From NCBI GenBank assembly GCA_031002005.1, contig CM061919.1:177241121-177305120 (forward strand): a stretch of DNA of 64,000 nt. Reading direction: 5' to 3'. Source of the DNA: Vandiemenella viatica (taxonomy: Eukaryota; Arthropoda; Insecta; Orthoptera; Morabidae). Position numbers and translations under genes: made by a program. Under the pieces are notes generated by a model, which worked only from the letters and a program-made list of their open reading frames with translations, had not been told where the DNA came from and did not search any database. Shown in pieces: positions 56,161 through 64,000 of this stretch; the first letter of the stretch is position 1; each line of letters opens with the position of its first letter.

Positions 56161-56520
56161 GGGAGCGTGCATAAACCACGTAGCTCCATGTTGGCCTCCT
56201 GTGAACCCTCTCTCCCCCCACGTAACCCTACGTCAAACACTCGACGTAGCACGTAGCTTTTTTCCCCTTTTGATTCCAGAAGACATTTTGTACTGTTTTC
56301 TCTTGTCAGATTATTTTAAATTACATACGGAGGTAATTAACTGAGGGAAATAAATATTCACATGCTGTTGCGAATTCTGTTCCTCATTTTAACTGTGAAA
56401 AATGTTATTAAAGGAAAGCTACGTGGCCTGGCTCGGAACCCCCCCCCTCCCCCCACGTAGCCCTGCCTAGCCTTCCAGCCAACCCCCCACCCCCCTGGAC
56501 CGAGCCACGTGCACGGTCCC
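56161..56520. mobile_element. Harbinger-like MITE, TAA duplication
   Basis: Starts GGGAGCGTGCATAAACCACG, ends GCACGGTCCC. TAA flanks both (56158-56160, 56521-56523). CCCCCCCACGTAG-type blocks face inward at both ends. It is a copy, in opposite orientation, of 61065-61436. Confidence 0.9.
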
Positions 56521-56523
56521 TAA

Positions 56524-57121
56524 GGACCACGGAAAGTAATCCCGTGCATTCATTTCAATCTTTTTTTGACTTCCAATAGTTCATCCTTTTACTTTGCTGT
56601 TTCCTCTTTTCTTCCGACCACATGTTACTACATTTCCTCTTCTCCTTCTCCTGGAAACCTTTGAAATTTTGGATCAGTCTCCTAAAAGTTGCTCTATCTT
56701 GTTTTAAATCTTCTGTTATTCCGATCTCAATCATATCTTTCTTTACTCCTTGGATCCACTGGTTGCCCTTCTTGTAAATATGGTTGAAATTTATTTTTGT
56801 AAGTCTGTTACTGTGCTTTATTAACTGAACAATTTACTTACACTTTACAAAGTACGAACGAAGTCATCCTGTAACTCGTAGCGACGGGACTCGATGCTAT
56901 GCATCATGCCAGTGTCAAAAGCAACGAGTAACGAAACTGTACGATAGTAACAAACAGAGGCAAAGTCATCCCGTACGCGACGCAACGTGCAATGCTTCAT
57001 GCTGGTGCTTGATTGTATCAAAAATAACGAATAACGTTACGATACGATAGTAATGAGTGCATAATGGTTTGTAAAGCATGCATGCGGGCACACAATTTCT
57101 CGTTATTTTTATAGCTCTAAC
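56524..57121. other. No gene recognised
   Basis: Contains a twofold imperfect repeat (GTCATCCCGTA/ GTCATCCTGTAACT with CGATGCTATGCATCATGC and GCAATGCTTCATGC) at about 56862-57030. No gene. Confidence 0.4.
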
Positions 57122-57345
57122 CAGGGGCGTAGCTCGAGGACTAGGCAGTGCCGTGCACCGCGGCCCCCAAGTTCAGGGGCCCACAAGCTCAACTCAGAAG
57201 ACCCCCAAGCTCAGATGACGGGGGGGGGGGGGGGGAGGGGACAAAGCTCAGGGAAACCCTGCCAGAAAACCTCACACACCTCACAAGATTTGGTAGAGCT
57301 AAAAAAAATCACCCATATGGCCTGAGGGCCCCAACCTAGACTAAA
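57122..57345 (+). mobile_element. hAT-like MITE, one end only
   Basis: CAGGGGCGTAGCTCGAGG is a typical hAT-MITE end. The interior repeats GGCCCCCAAG/GGGCCCACAAG and has a 17-G run at 57222. A complementary right end is not found, so it is truncated. Confidence 0.55.
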
Positions 57346-57508
57346 TAATTACATTATACAGAATGAGGAGTACTATTATTTCAATGACTTTTATATGAAC
57401 TTAAGGGACAAATATTGATTTTATTATGATCAAACTGAAGTTGATAAAATTTAATTGCTATCTGAACTACCTTTGAAACCAGTGTTCTTTTAGAATTTTA
57501 TTATTATA

Positions 57509-58349
57509 CGGGGCGTTCGCCCGGAAACGCTACCCTCCCAGTCTGTTGCCGTCGGCAACTTGCTGGGACAGTGGAGCCAGCAACTCCCGCCACACGGCGC
57601 CGTGAATCACCGCACTGTTTAACACCTCCGCTGCCCCAACAGTGTTGTGAATAAACGTTTCTTTGCGGTTTGGCTGGTTTGGGGCTTCATACTCTTACTA
57701 ATCTGTACCGTGTTTGAGTGTGAGTAAAATTATGGTATGTTACAGTTTGCAACAAAGAATATTTCTCTACGATACAAATGTGAAGAAGAAGTCGTTTAAA
57801 AAGTGTAGCAGTAAATTTCGTCGCGAATATCCTGTCGCTTTACTGCCAGCTAAATCAACAATTCTGCGTCTGGTTAAAAAAGTAAGAGAAATGGGTTCAT
57901 TTTTTAACAAAAAGAGACTGTCGGTCAACCGTATTCTCACAGAGGAGAAAATTGACGATATCGCTTTTCGACTAAAACAGTCACTCAAAAATCATTAAGT
58001 CAGTTAGGGCAGCAGGCAGGCGTATCTAAGACGTCAGCTTGGAAAGTAACAAAGCTAGTTCACTTAAAGCCGTACAAAACAATTGTGGTGCATAAAATTA
58101 CAGAAATAGACCAGGGGCCTAGGATTAGATTTTGCAACTGGTACCTGCAGGGTGTCCACGATGGCACTGTTGATCCGCAACTGACGTCACATTTAAATGC
58201 TTAGCACATAAAAGTTTATGAAGCGTAATTATTATGAAATAGTCCGCGGCCGACGGTCGAACAATGCCGGAAGCTGACCGCTCGCTCGCCGGGAGCAGTT
58301 TCTTCCTTGTAGCGCTAACAGTGGGTAGCGTTTCCCGGCGAACGCCCTG
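57509..58349. mobile_element. Mariner/IS630-type element, internally deleted, TA duplication
   Basis: 27-bp inverted ends (57509-57535 and 58323-58349) match at 25 positions: CGGGGCGTTCGCCCGGAAAC against CAGGGCGTTCGCCGGGAAAC at the outer 20. TA flanks each side (57507-57508, 58350-58351). The element is 841 bp and keeps only the N-terminal half of a transposase. Confidence 0.92.
57732..58204 (+). pseudogene. IS630-type transposase N-terminal half (DUF4817-like helix-turn-helix)
   Basis: ATG 57732 opens a frame to 57998: QQRIFLYDTNVKKKSFKKC, FRREYPVALLPAKSTILRLV and KKVREMGSFFNKKR, followed by ILTEEKIDDIA. This is the order of the arthropod DUF4817 helix-turn-helix. A one-base shift at about 57997 leads to QLGQQAGVSKTSAWKVTKLV, LKPYKTIVVHKI and RIRFCNWYLQGVHDGTVDPQL, the linker just before the catalytic core. 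The next expected motif (FTDEAWFHL, first Asp) is absent and the right terminal repeat follows, so the catalytic domain was deleted. It cannot transpose by itself. Confidence 0.82.
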
Positions 58350-58571
58350 TATAAGCATAATACAGTAACGATTGGGTTGTCAGTCCACTCATAATTTCGA
58401 TGTATTTTTCATTCTTACAAATAGTAGGCCACATGAATCAAGAATGTACCTACAAACTTTTAAATAATCCCCGGTAACGGTCTGACTTACCATATTAAGT
58501 TTTGATCGATAAGAGAGCGTATTAATGGGATGTTGTGAAAGTATTTTGGCATTTAAATGAACTCTTCACGT

Positions 58572-58631
58572 GTGTACCGCCGAATAGTGTTTTGAAAACA
58601 CGATATTTCAAAACACTCTCCGGCGGTACAC
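58572..58631. repeat. Perfect 60-nt imperfect-palindrome hairpin
   Basis: Outer arms GTGTACCGCCG (58572-58582) and CGGCGGTACAC (58621-58631) pair fully over 11 bp. Inner arms AGTGTTTTGAAA (58586-58597) and TTTCAAAACACT (58606-58617) pair fully over 12 bp. Only a 3-by-3 internal loop (AAT/CTC) separates them, and the terminal loop is 8 nt. No ORF or transposon end is attached. See findings. Confidence 0.9.
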
Positions 58632-58713
58632 TTCATTTCAACCATACGCTGGGAATTTCTCCTTTCTTACTATTTTGGCATTGTTAATATTAGAGAAGAT
58701 TCGATGGAATGTC

Positions 58714-58925
58714 GTAACCGAGCGTGGTGGATGACCGGTAACGCTCTGTACTCACATTCGGGAGGACACGGGATTGAATCCCCATCCGGCCAACAAGATT
58801 TGAGTTTTTCCACGGTTTCCCCAAATCACTCTAGCGAAAACCGGTCTGCTTCCATTAAAAGGCAAAGGTCAAAATCCTTCCCAATCCTTGACCCCAGTCC
58901 TTTCCTGTTTCTAATAACTTCGAGT
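58714..58925 (+). mobile_element. tRNA-derived SINE, plus, diverged
   Basis: ACCGAGCGTGGTGGATGACCGG head, GGATTGAATCCCC B-box region, CCACGGTTTCCCCAAATCAC, and 3' end CTAATAACTTCGAG. Confidence 0.82.
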
Positions 58926-59069
58926 TCAAAATGGTCGCCTGTTTTTCCACACAGTTCTGTCTGAGCTCTAAATGTTCCGGCCAACAACGAAACAATTCTC
59001 GTATGCCATCAGCGTCAAAGGATTTTCAACGATGTCAAGTAATGACGTAGTAGCATAGATAACTTTTTT

Positions 59070-59262
59070 TACCGAGTGTGGTGGGTGAGCGCTAAAGCTC
59101 TGCCTTCGCATTTAGGAGACGCGGTTTCAAATCTCTGTCCTGCCATCTAGTTTTGAGTTTTCCATGTTTTCCTCATATCACTCCAGGCTATTACAGAGAG
59201 GGTTAAAAAAAAATCCATGGCTGAATTCTGTCTCGTTCTTGTCTCCAACGATGGTTCGATGG
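59070..59262 (+). mobile_element. tRNA-derived SINE, plus, diverged
   Basis: ACCGAGTGTGGTGGGTGAGCG head, B box GGTTTCAAATCTC (degenerate), CCATGTTTTCCTCATATCAC, then a short body. A GATGGTTCGATGGTTCGATGG triplication (about 59249-59271) follows at the 3' end. Confidence 0.75.
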
Positions 59263-60288
59263 TTCGATGGTTGGTAATGATCATAAAGCTATAAATGCCA
59301 TAAAGCAAATAATAATAATAATAATTTGTAGTATGACTTGGAACTAGTGCCAGATTATTTTTTAAAGGGTTGGAAATAGGCGAAAGACTCAGTTGGCACG
59401 ATCGGCTACAAATTGAAACTATTAATTTACACAGACGAACTATCTTTATGGCATCCTGGTCCAAAATGACAAATACTATTTGTTAATTTAATATTCACAT
59501 TAAAGTTTGCATAAAATGCTTTGTCGTTTTTCTGGTTGCTGTGTGTTTCAAAATAAGCGAACATATGTTCCGATTTATTTATTTATCCTGCGGCCATAAC
59601 ACATAATCAATAATACATTACATATAACTGTATTAATACATTCATATTTTAATTTAAAATTTCATGTTAAAATTATAGTTAAAACATTAATATGGGTAGT
59701 CGTCTTTTACAACTCCATTCTTAAAACCATTAGTCATCATGATTCTCAAATTGCACACAGATAGTTTGATTGGCAATCTACAAATCTGAAGCAGGGAGTT
59801 AAATAATATTCAGCTTTCTTTCTTTTTATTAATTAGCATGCGATTATACTCAAGATAAATATCTTGTTCTTCCCATATTCCTTTTTATCTGGTTATGCTT
59901 TCGCTGTAGCTCCTGGATCCTAGTTTAAACTGAACTTGTTTCATTGTTACACTATTTGTGGATATGGTCCAAGGTAAACAGAGAACTTTTCATTTGCAGC
60001 TGCACTTCAGTCATGTTCCGTTTGCTGGCGCAAGGGAACGTATAAACAAGTTGGTAGTATTTCTTTTGTCCTGGTGCCAGCTTCTGAATACAAACTGTTT
60101 GCAACATTTTGTGTGCGGTCTGACAGAACTTAGACAAATGACTGTGAGCCCGTTTATGTGCCGACGGTCACTGAAAGAATGCGTGGGGTATTTATTAAAG
60201 ACAAGTTTCGTGTGGGATTGAGGTGACAGCCTGAAATAGACTTTACACTTGGAACGCTGTTTATACCCCTACGGCGCTGAGCGACACA
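59263..60288. other. No gene recognised
   Basis: The ORF pair at 59952-60221 (both strands) matches no family I can name. Confidence 0.35.
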
Positions 60289-60793
60289 CAGTGATGAGCT
60301 AAATCCACCTACTTAATAGCGTGTTGATCCACCTTTGGAATCCAATAGAGCAGTGATTCGGTGTGTGTTGGATTCGAGAAGTCCTTGGCTGTTTTGCAGA
60401 GGTAACTGGCAATAAACGTCTACGAACAGGTCACAGATTTCGCTGAAATTACGGATCACTGGTTTTTAGGGAAGACATCAACATGAGTTCACTATCATGC
60501 TCCTGAAGCCACTAAAACACAATTACGGACAATTGTACGATGTCATGAAGCAATAATTTCCACATAGTGCACAGCTGTCATGGTGACTTCGATCATTACC
60601 ATAGGTCCCATGGAAGCCCAGACGAATGTTACCCACAGCACAATACTGTCCCTAAAGACTGCATCCGTGGCGCGTTACATTTTTCGAGCAGTCGTTTCCC
60701 TGAAGGACTGCGTATCCGGACACGACAATTGACCTGGGGAAACAAGAACCGAGATTAATCCTACCAGGTGACATATTTCTATGTATCTCCGGT

Positions 60794-60985
60794 CAGGGCC
60801 GGCGCTAGGATTTTGGGGCACGGGGTAACCAGTTGGGGGCCCTTGGCTAATTCATCAGTTAGGGGCACTCCCTTTTTTTAAAAGCTCGACAACTTACGAG
60901 TGGGGGCCCCTACAACTGGTGATCAGGCCCCCCATCAGTCGCGCTGGTCCGGGTACCCCCCCCCCCCCTCCTAAAGCCGGCCCTG
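60794..60985. mobile_element. hAT MITE, 192 bp, inside Tc1
   Basis: Ends CAGGGCCGGCGCTAGG and CTAAAGCCGGCCCTG. Flanking TCTCCGGT (60786-60793) and TCCACGGT (60986-60993) differ at two bases, consistent with an aged 8-bp duplication. The C-run at 60956-60968 is internal. Confidence 0.85.
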
Positions 60986-61064
60986 TCCACGGTCTAAAGT
61001 CTACGTTCTTGTGCTCACTTCAATCGCAATTGACGATGTCATTGGGTCAATATGGGAAAACTTA

Positions 61065-61436
61065 GGGAGCGTGCACAAACTACGTGGCTCGGTCCAAGGG
61101 GGAGGGGGGGTTGGCTGGAAGGCTACGCTGGGCTACATGGGGGAGGGGGGGTTCCGAACCAGGCCACGTAGCTTTCCTTTCATAACATTTTTCAAAGAAC
61201 TCACAACAGCTTGTGAATATTTATTTCCCTCAGTTAATTATCTCCTTATATAATTTACTGTCGTCTGACAAGAGAAAATAGTACAAAATGTCTTCTGGAA
61301 TCAAAAGGGAAAAAAGCTACGCGCTACATGAGGGGTGGGGGGAGGGGGGTAGAGGCAAAAGCCACGTAGGGTTACGTGGGGGGGAGGGGGGGTTCACAGA
61401 AGGCTAAATGGAGCTACGTGGTTTATGCACGCTCCC
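61065..61436. mobile_element. Harbinger-like MITE, TTA duplication, inside Tc1
   Basis: GGGAGCGTGCACAAACTACG start and CGTGGTTTATGCACGCTCCC end, near-perfect inverted arms. TTA flanks each side (61062-61064, 61437-61439). GGGGGAGGGGGGG blocks sit inside each arm. Second copy at 56161-56520. Confidence 0.93.
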
Positions 61437-61667
61437 TTAGTGGCCGTCTGCTGAATCCCACGTTCAACAATGTGCAGTGAACGATGTCTCCAAAACACTT
61501 GTGCCTGCATCTTGTTGCCTACTCGTGGTTTCACCGTACTGTAATCACTTTCCATGGATGATCATTACAATAGCACGCGAACAGCCGACCTGCCTCGCCG
61601 TTTCCGAGAAGCTCGTTTCCAGCTGTCGGGCCATAACAATCTCCCTTTCATTCAAGTCACTATGTCT

Positions 61668-61905
61668 ATTTTTTTTAACTGCTTTACGTCTTTCAACAGC
61701 GAGGTCTTTAGAAACGGGAAAGGATGGGGGCAAGGAATGGGAAGGAATTTGGCCATGGCCTTTTGAAGGAAGCATCCCGGCATTTGCCTGGAGTGACTAT
61801 GGAAACCATGGAAAACCCAAATCTGGATGCCCGGACGGGGATTCGAACCGTCGTCCTCCTGAATGCGAAGCCAGAACGCTATCCGTTACACCACCACGCT
61901 CGGTG
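61668..61905 (-). mobile_element. tRNA-derived SINE, minus, inside Tc1
   Basis: T-run and AACTGCTTTACGTCTTTCAA at left, body, GGATTCGAACCG (B box) and CACCACGCTCGG at the 5' end. TATGTC occurs next to both ends, a partial duplication. It separates the Tc1 helix-turn-helix from the start of the protein. Confidence 0.88.
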
Positions 61906-62077
61906 TCAATATGTCAGTGGAGTTACCCATCTGCCACTCGTATCATCGCTAGAATGACTCCCCATCCGTCTCTGTTCCACTTACGTATTTTCCTTACCAC
62001 TCGACGTACCCGCAAAGTCACCAAACGGCATTCAGTCACGCGATGGGCAGTGGTTATAATGTTTTGGCTCATTAGTA

Positions 62078-62820
62078 TATTTGTTTATGCTAATCACTGG
62101 CGCTACCATGCAATGTGTAAACCCTCCATCGAAATTTTCCAAGTTATTATCGGTTGTTGTAGTATATCCTTGCTTTTCCCTCTGCAGTTCATTGTGAGGA
62201 GTATGTCTGTTGTTGATTGTTATCGGTGTGTATGTTAAGACGTTAATCTGGTCTGGAAATTAAAATAAAAATCGTTTCGTATTCAATTTAGATACTTCGG
62301 ACTGTTAAGAATGTTAGAAAATATTGCCGGACCAAGATTCGTCTCGAAACATGCTTGAAAGGGCGTGCTCGGTGAACCACCGTAGACTATCGACAGCATT
62401 CCTGGCAGTTATTTTCTTTTGTTTTATTTTTTCTATTCTGTGGATGGTTAGTATTTGACTTTGGTCAGAATCGAGAACATTAAAACATTTTTTCCGCACT
62501 GCGCGGGAGCGAACTGGAGAAAGAAGACACGAGATCGATCTTGCAAACGACGAAGAGTATCGTCTTTTTGTCTCATGATTACTGGAACTAGAAATTCTTT
62601 TTTTTATTTTATGTTTCAGTTTAAAATAACAAAAATAAAGTTAAAAAAATGAAATATTTGCGTCGTCAGTTAAGGTACACATCATTTCGCCAACTTTCGA
62701 CGAAAATTTGCCACCCCTTTTTAGAACTAATTATTTATTATATGTTATTTGATTCATTCTAAGCGAAGATTACTTACCTCTAAACGTCTTATAGTATGAT
62801 TCAGCAATAGTAATCTATAC
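62078..62820. other. No gene recognised
   Basis: Nothing supported apart from a weak AT-rich tract. Confidence 0.4.
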
Positions 62821-63058
62821 CTTGGTAGTACGTATGATTGAGCTCTCCAAGTGGTGCAGATAACCAACCACCTCCGCGGCTTCGGCTATTGTTTATGCTA
62901 CCATCTCCACTTAATTTCAATGCATTCACCATCACCCAAAAACTGAATTGCAGGGCAAAGAGTAGTGAGAGTAATGCTGCAATAGTTATTTTCAATACAG
63001 AAGGATTTTCAATGCAGCTTAGGCCAGAGGATATGCTTGAGTCATCTGTTGCGAGCAG
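62821..63058 (-). CDS. Possible internal exon of a membrane or secreted protein
   Basis: A minus-strand open reading of 79 codons plus one base is bounded by AG (63060-63059) on one side and CCAAG|GTATAG at 62821/62820 on the other. It reads LLATDDSSISSGLSCIENPS, then a strongly hydrophobic stretch of about 25 residues (ITIAALLSLLFALQFSFWVM), then a hydrophilic Gly/Ser-rich part with NSRSRGGGWLSAPLGELNHT. The hydrophobic part could be a transmembrane helix or signal anchor. No ATG opens it and I recognise no family. Codon use and lack of stops are suggestive only. The opposite strand is also open across this stretch, so chance is not excluded. Confidence 0.3.
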
Positions 63059-63204
63059 CTTAAAATTTTAAAATTGATGTCTCATGAGAAATATCGTATT
63101 TCGGCCATCAACGAGTTATTAGATCTTTTTCTTCTGTGAGTGAAATACCCGTGTACGAGTGTTAGCATTTATTATGAGGAATATTTACCCATATTAGGTA
63201 AAGT

Positions 63205-63430
63205 CGTGCGGAAGATGAAATGGCGTTGTTTCAGATTGCCCTCCCCAGTGTAATAGTGTGCGTGAGTGTAACTGTGTGTTCAGTGTAGATTTTTGTTTGT
63301 GAAGTGAGTGAGAGATGAAAGAAGGGAGAGAGTTAAACACAATGCCGGTCAATTGAGGCTTACTCTTCCGAAATACACACATCATCCGACGGACGAATCA
63401 CCATCAACAGTGCACTGCAGATGCACTGCG
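63205..63430 (-). repeat. Dispersed repeat, inverted copy of 6770-6970
   Basis: On the minus strand GTTGATGGTGATTC, TCCGTCGGATG, CTCCCTTCTTTCATCTCTCA and ACACTGGGGAGG follow the same order as at 6770. No gene. Confidence 0.6.
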
Positions 63431-64000
63431 GAGAAGTATGGGATTTACTTCAGGACGCTGATGCTCCATCAGGAGAATGGGAATTGCGCACCACCACCTC
63501 TTATACCCTGCCGGACAAGTCCTATTGATGAAAATTTCTTCCACCCGGCACCCGTTTAAGCGCCCAACACCATCATGAAGCCGCAAAGGACGGGCAGTTA
63601 CTTGATACCTGTACCTAGTGAACTTGTATATGATTTTACTACGTAACTGATGGCTGGCGATAGGTGAATATCTTTCGCGATGCTTGGCAGTGGGTTTTCA
63701 CAGCTTTCAAGCCGTATTCCCTTAGGGATCAGCGGAAGTATAGCTCCGCATTCCTATTTCCTGACCGTAGACACTGGAGTGGACGTGCCGTGGTCAGAGA
63801 CACAGTCCGGTCCTTTTTATTTACCTTCCCGCGGAGTTTTCCCCCACGGTTCTCATTTGATAGCAGGCTGGGTAGACTTGGGGAACCGTTCCGGACGTTC
63901 AGCTTCGAGGAGAAATCCTCGGCATCGATCGGGTCGTAGTCAGACGATCTAATGCCTGAGCTACGCGGGTGCCCCGACGCTTCAGGTAAAAAAGTAAATT
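63431..64000. other. GC-richer window end, no gene recognised
   Basis: Two overlapping plus ORFs (63664-63939, 63680-63952) in different frames have no domain. In reverse, GCGTAGCTCAGG near 63960 resembles an A box, but no matching B box follows. Confidence 0.35.

Larger units (their letters stand above)
60300..62040 (-). pseudogene. Tc1-like transposase, heavily interrupted
   Basis: On the minus strand, from 62040 inward: an N-terminal stretch with REC-like basic residues, the SINE, then SDLNEREIVMARQLETS and SETARQVGCSRAIVM (helix-turn-helix; family form DF.RGQIV.AR..G.S...TA..VGCS...V) near 61655-61560. Later blocks (61010-60300) carry the region between the DNA-binding domain and the end of the DDE domain in degraded form, split by the two MITEs. 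Stops occur throughout. The related Tc1 remnant at 40845-42241 belongs to a different subfamily judged by its helix-turn-helix (LTDFERGMKAG). Confidence 0.72.
60289..62077 (-). mobile_element. Tc1-like transposon carrying three later insertions
   Basis: Left end CAGTGATGAGCTAAA (60289) and right end complement TACTAATGAGCCAAAACATT (62077) are inverted copies. The transposase lies on the minus strand. Insertions are a hAT MITE (60794-60985), a Harbinger MITE (61065-61436) and a SINE (61668-61905). Without them the element is about 1.0 kb. It is shorter than a full Tc1, so it is also internally deleted. Confidence 0.82.

Noticed and set aside
61477..62238. Long 253-codon plus-strand ORF
   Set aside because: It crosses a SINE and the antisense of a Tc1 transposase. 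It is a shadow of inserted elements.
63664..63952. Two overlapping 90-codon ORFs near the window end
   Set aside because: Different frames over the same GC-rich DNA, no family match and no splice context.

Overview
The window looks like non-coding, repeat-saturated nuclear DNA from an insect with a large genome, probably a polyneopteran (orthopteran, phasmid or cockroach/termite type). The evidence is the AT-rich background, the many Jockey/I/CR1/RTE-type non-LTR elements, the tRNA-derived SINEs with poly(A) or poly(T) tails, and the Tc1, hAT, PIF/Harbinger and pogo families, together with eukaryotic splice and Pol III signals. I could not fix the species. There is no bacterial-style operon, no CRISPR array and no recognisable protein-coding host gene with a full ORF. 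The one host gene I can support firmly is a tRNA-Cys(GCA) at 54475-54546 (minus). One possible host exon with a membrane-spanning segment lies at 62821-63058 (minus).

Layout. 1-5231: a nearly full-length but frameshifted Jockey-like LINE ending in 39 A. 5443-8248: a hAT transposon with perfect 8-bp target-site duplications (TSDs), itself filled with a SINE, a pogo/Tigger-like fragment and a tandem repeat. 8263-13740 and 16205-30390: two direct copies (A and B) of one repeat unit built around a minus-strand LINE. Each copy has different later insertions, so each serves as the empty site for the other. Copy B carries a Tigger transposon (about 21660-24075) and an I-like LINE (24290-29263) whose ORF1 is intact. 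Between A and B, and again at 43462-45310, is another repeat family ending in a conserved CCAAT/TATA block.

31251-34173 is a PIF/Harbinger transposon with convergent genes: a transposase stub and a spliced MADF-domain gene whose intron carries a hAT insertion. 35186-36497 is a second Harbinger-like element. 37180-38055 is a decayed RTE-like reverse transcriptase. 40845-42241 is a Tc1-like transposase split by a miniature inverted-repeat element (MITE). 46000-51270 is mostly featureless DNA with SINEs and one hAT MITE. 51840-54010 is a third copy (C) of the A/B unit with a CR1-like LINE inside. 56161-62077 holds two Harbinger MITEs in opposite orientation, an internally deleted mariner/IS630-type element, a perfect long hairpin, two SINEs, and a Tc1-like element that contains three later insertions.

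At least 13 copies of one tRNA-derived SINE family are present, plus two other SINE types. Several have exact flanking duplications, which shows real retroposition. The genes do not form a pathway. What ties the window together is repeated nesting of transposons, and the nesting allows their order of arrival to be read.
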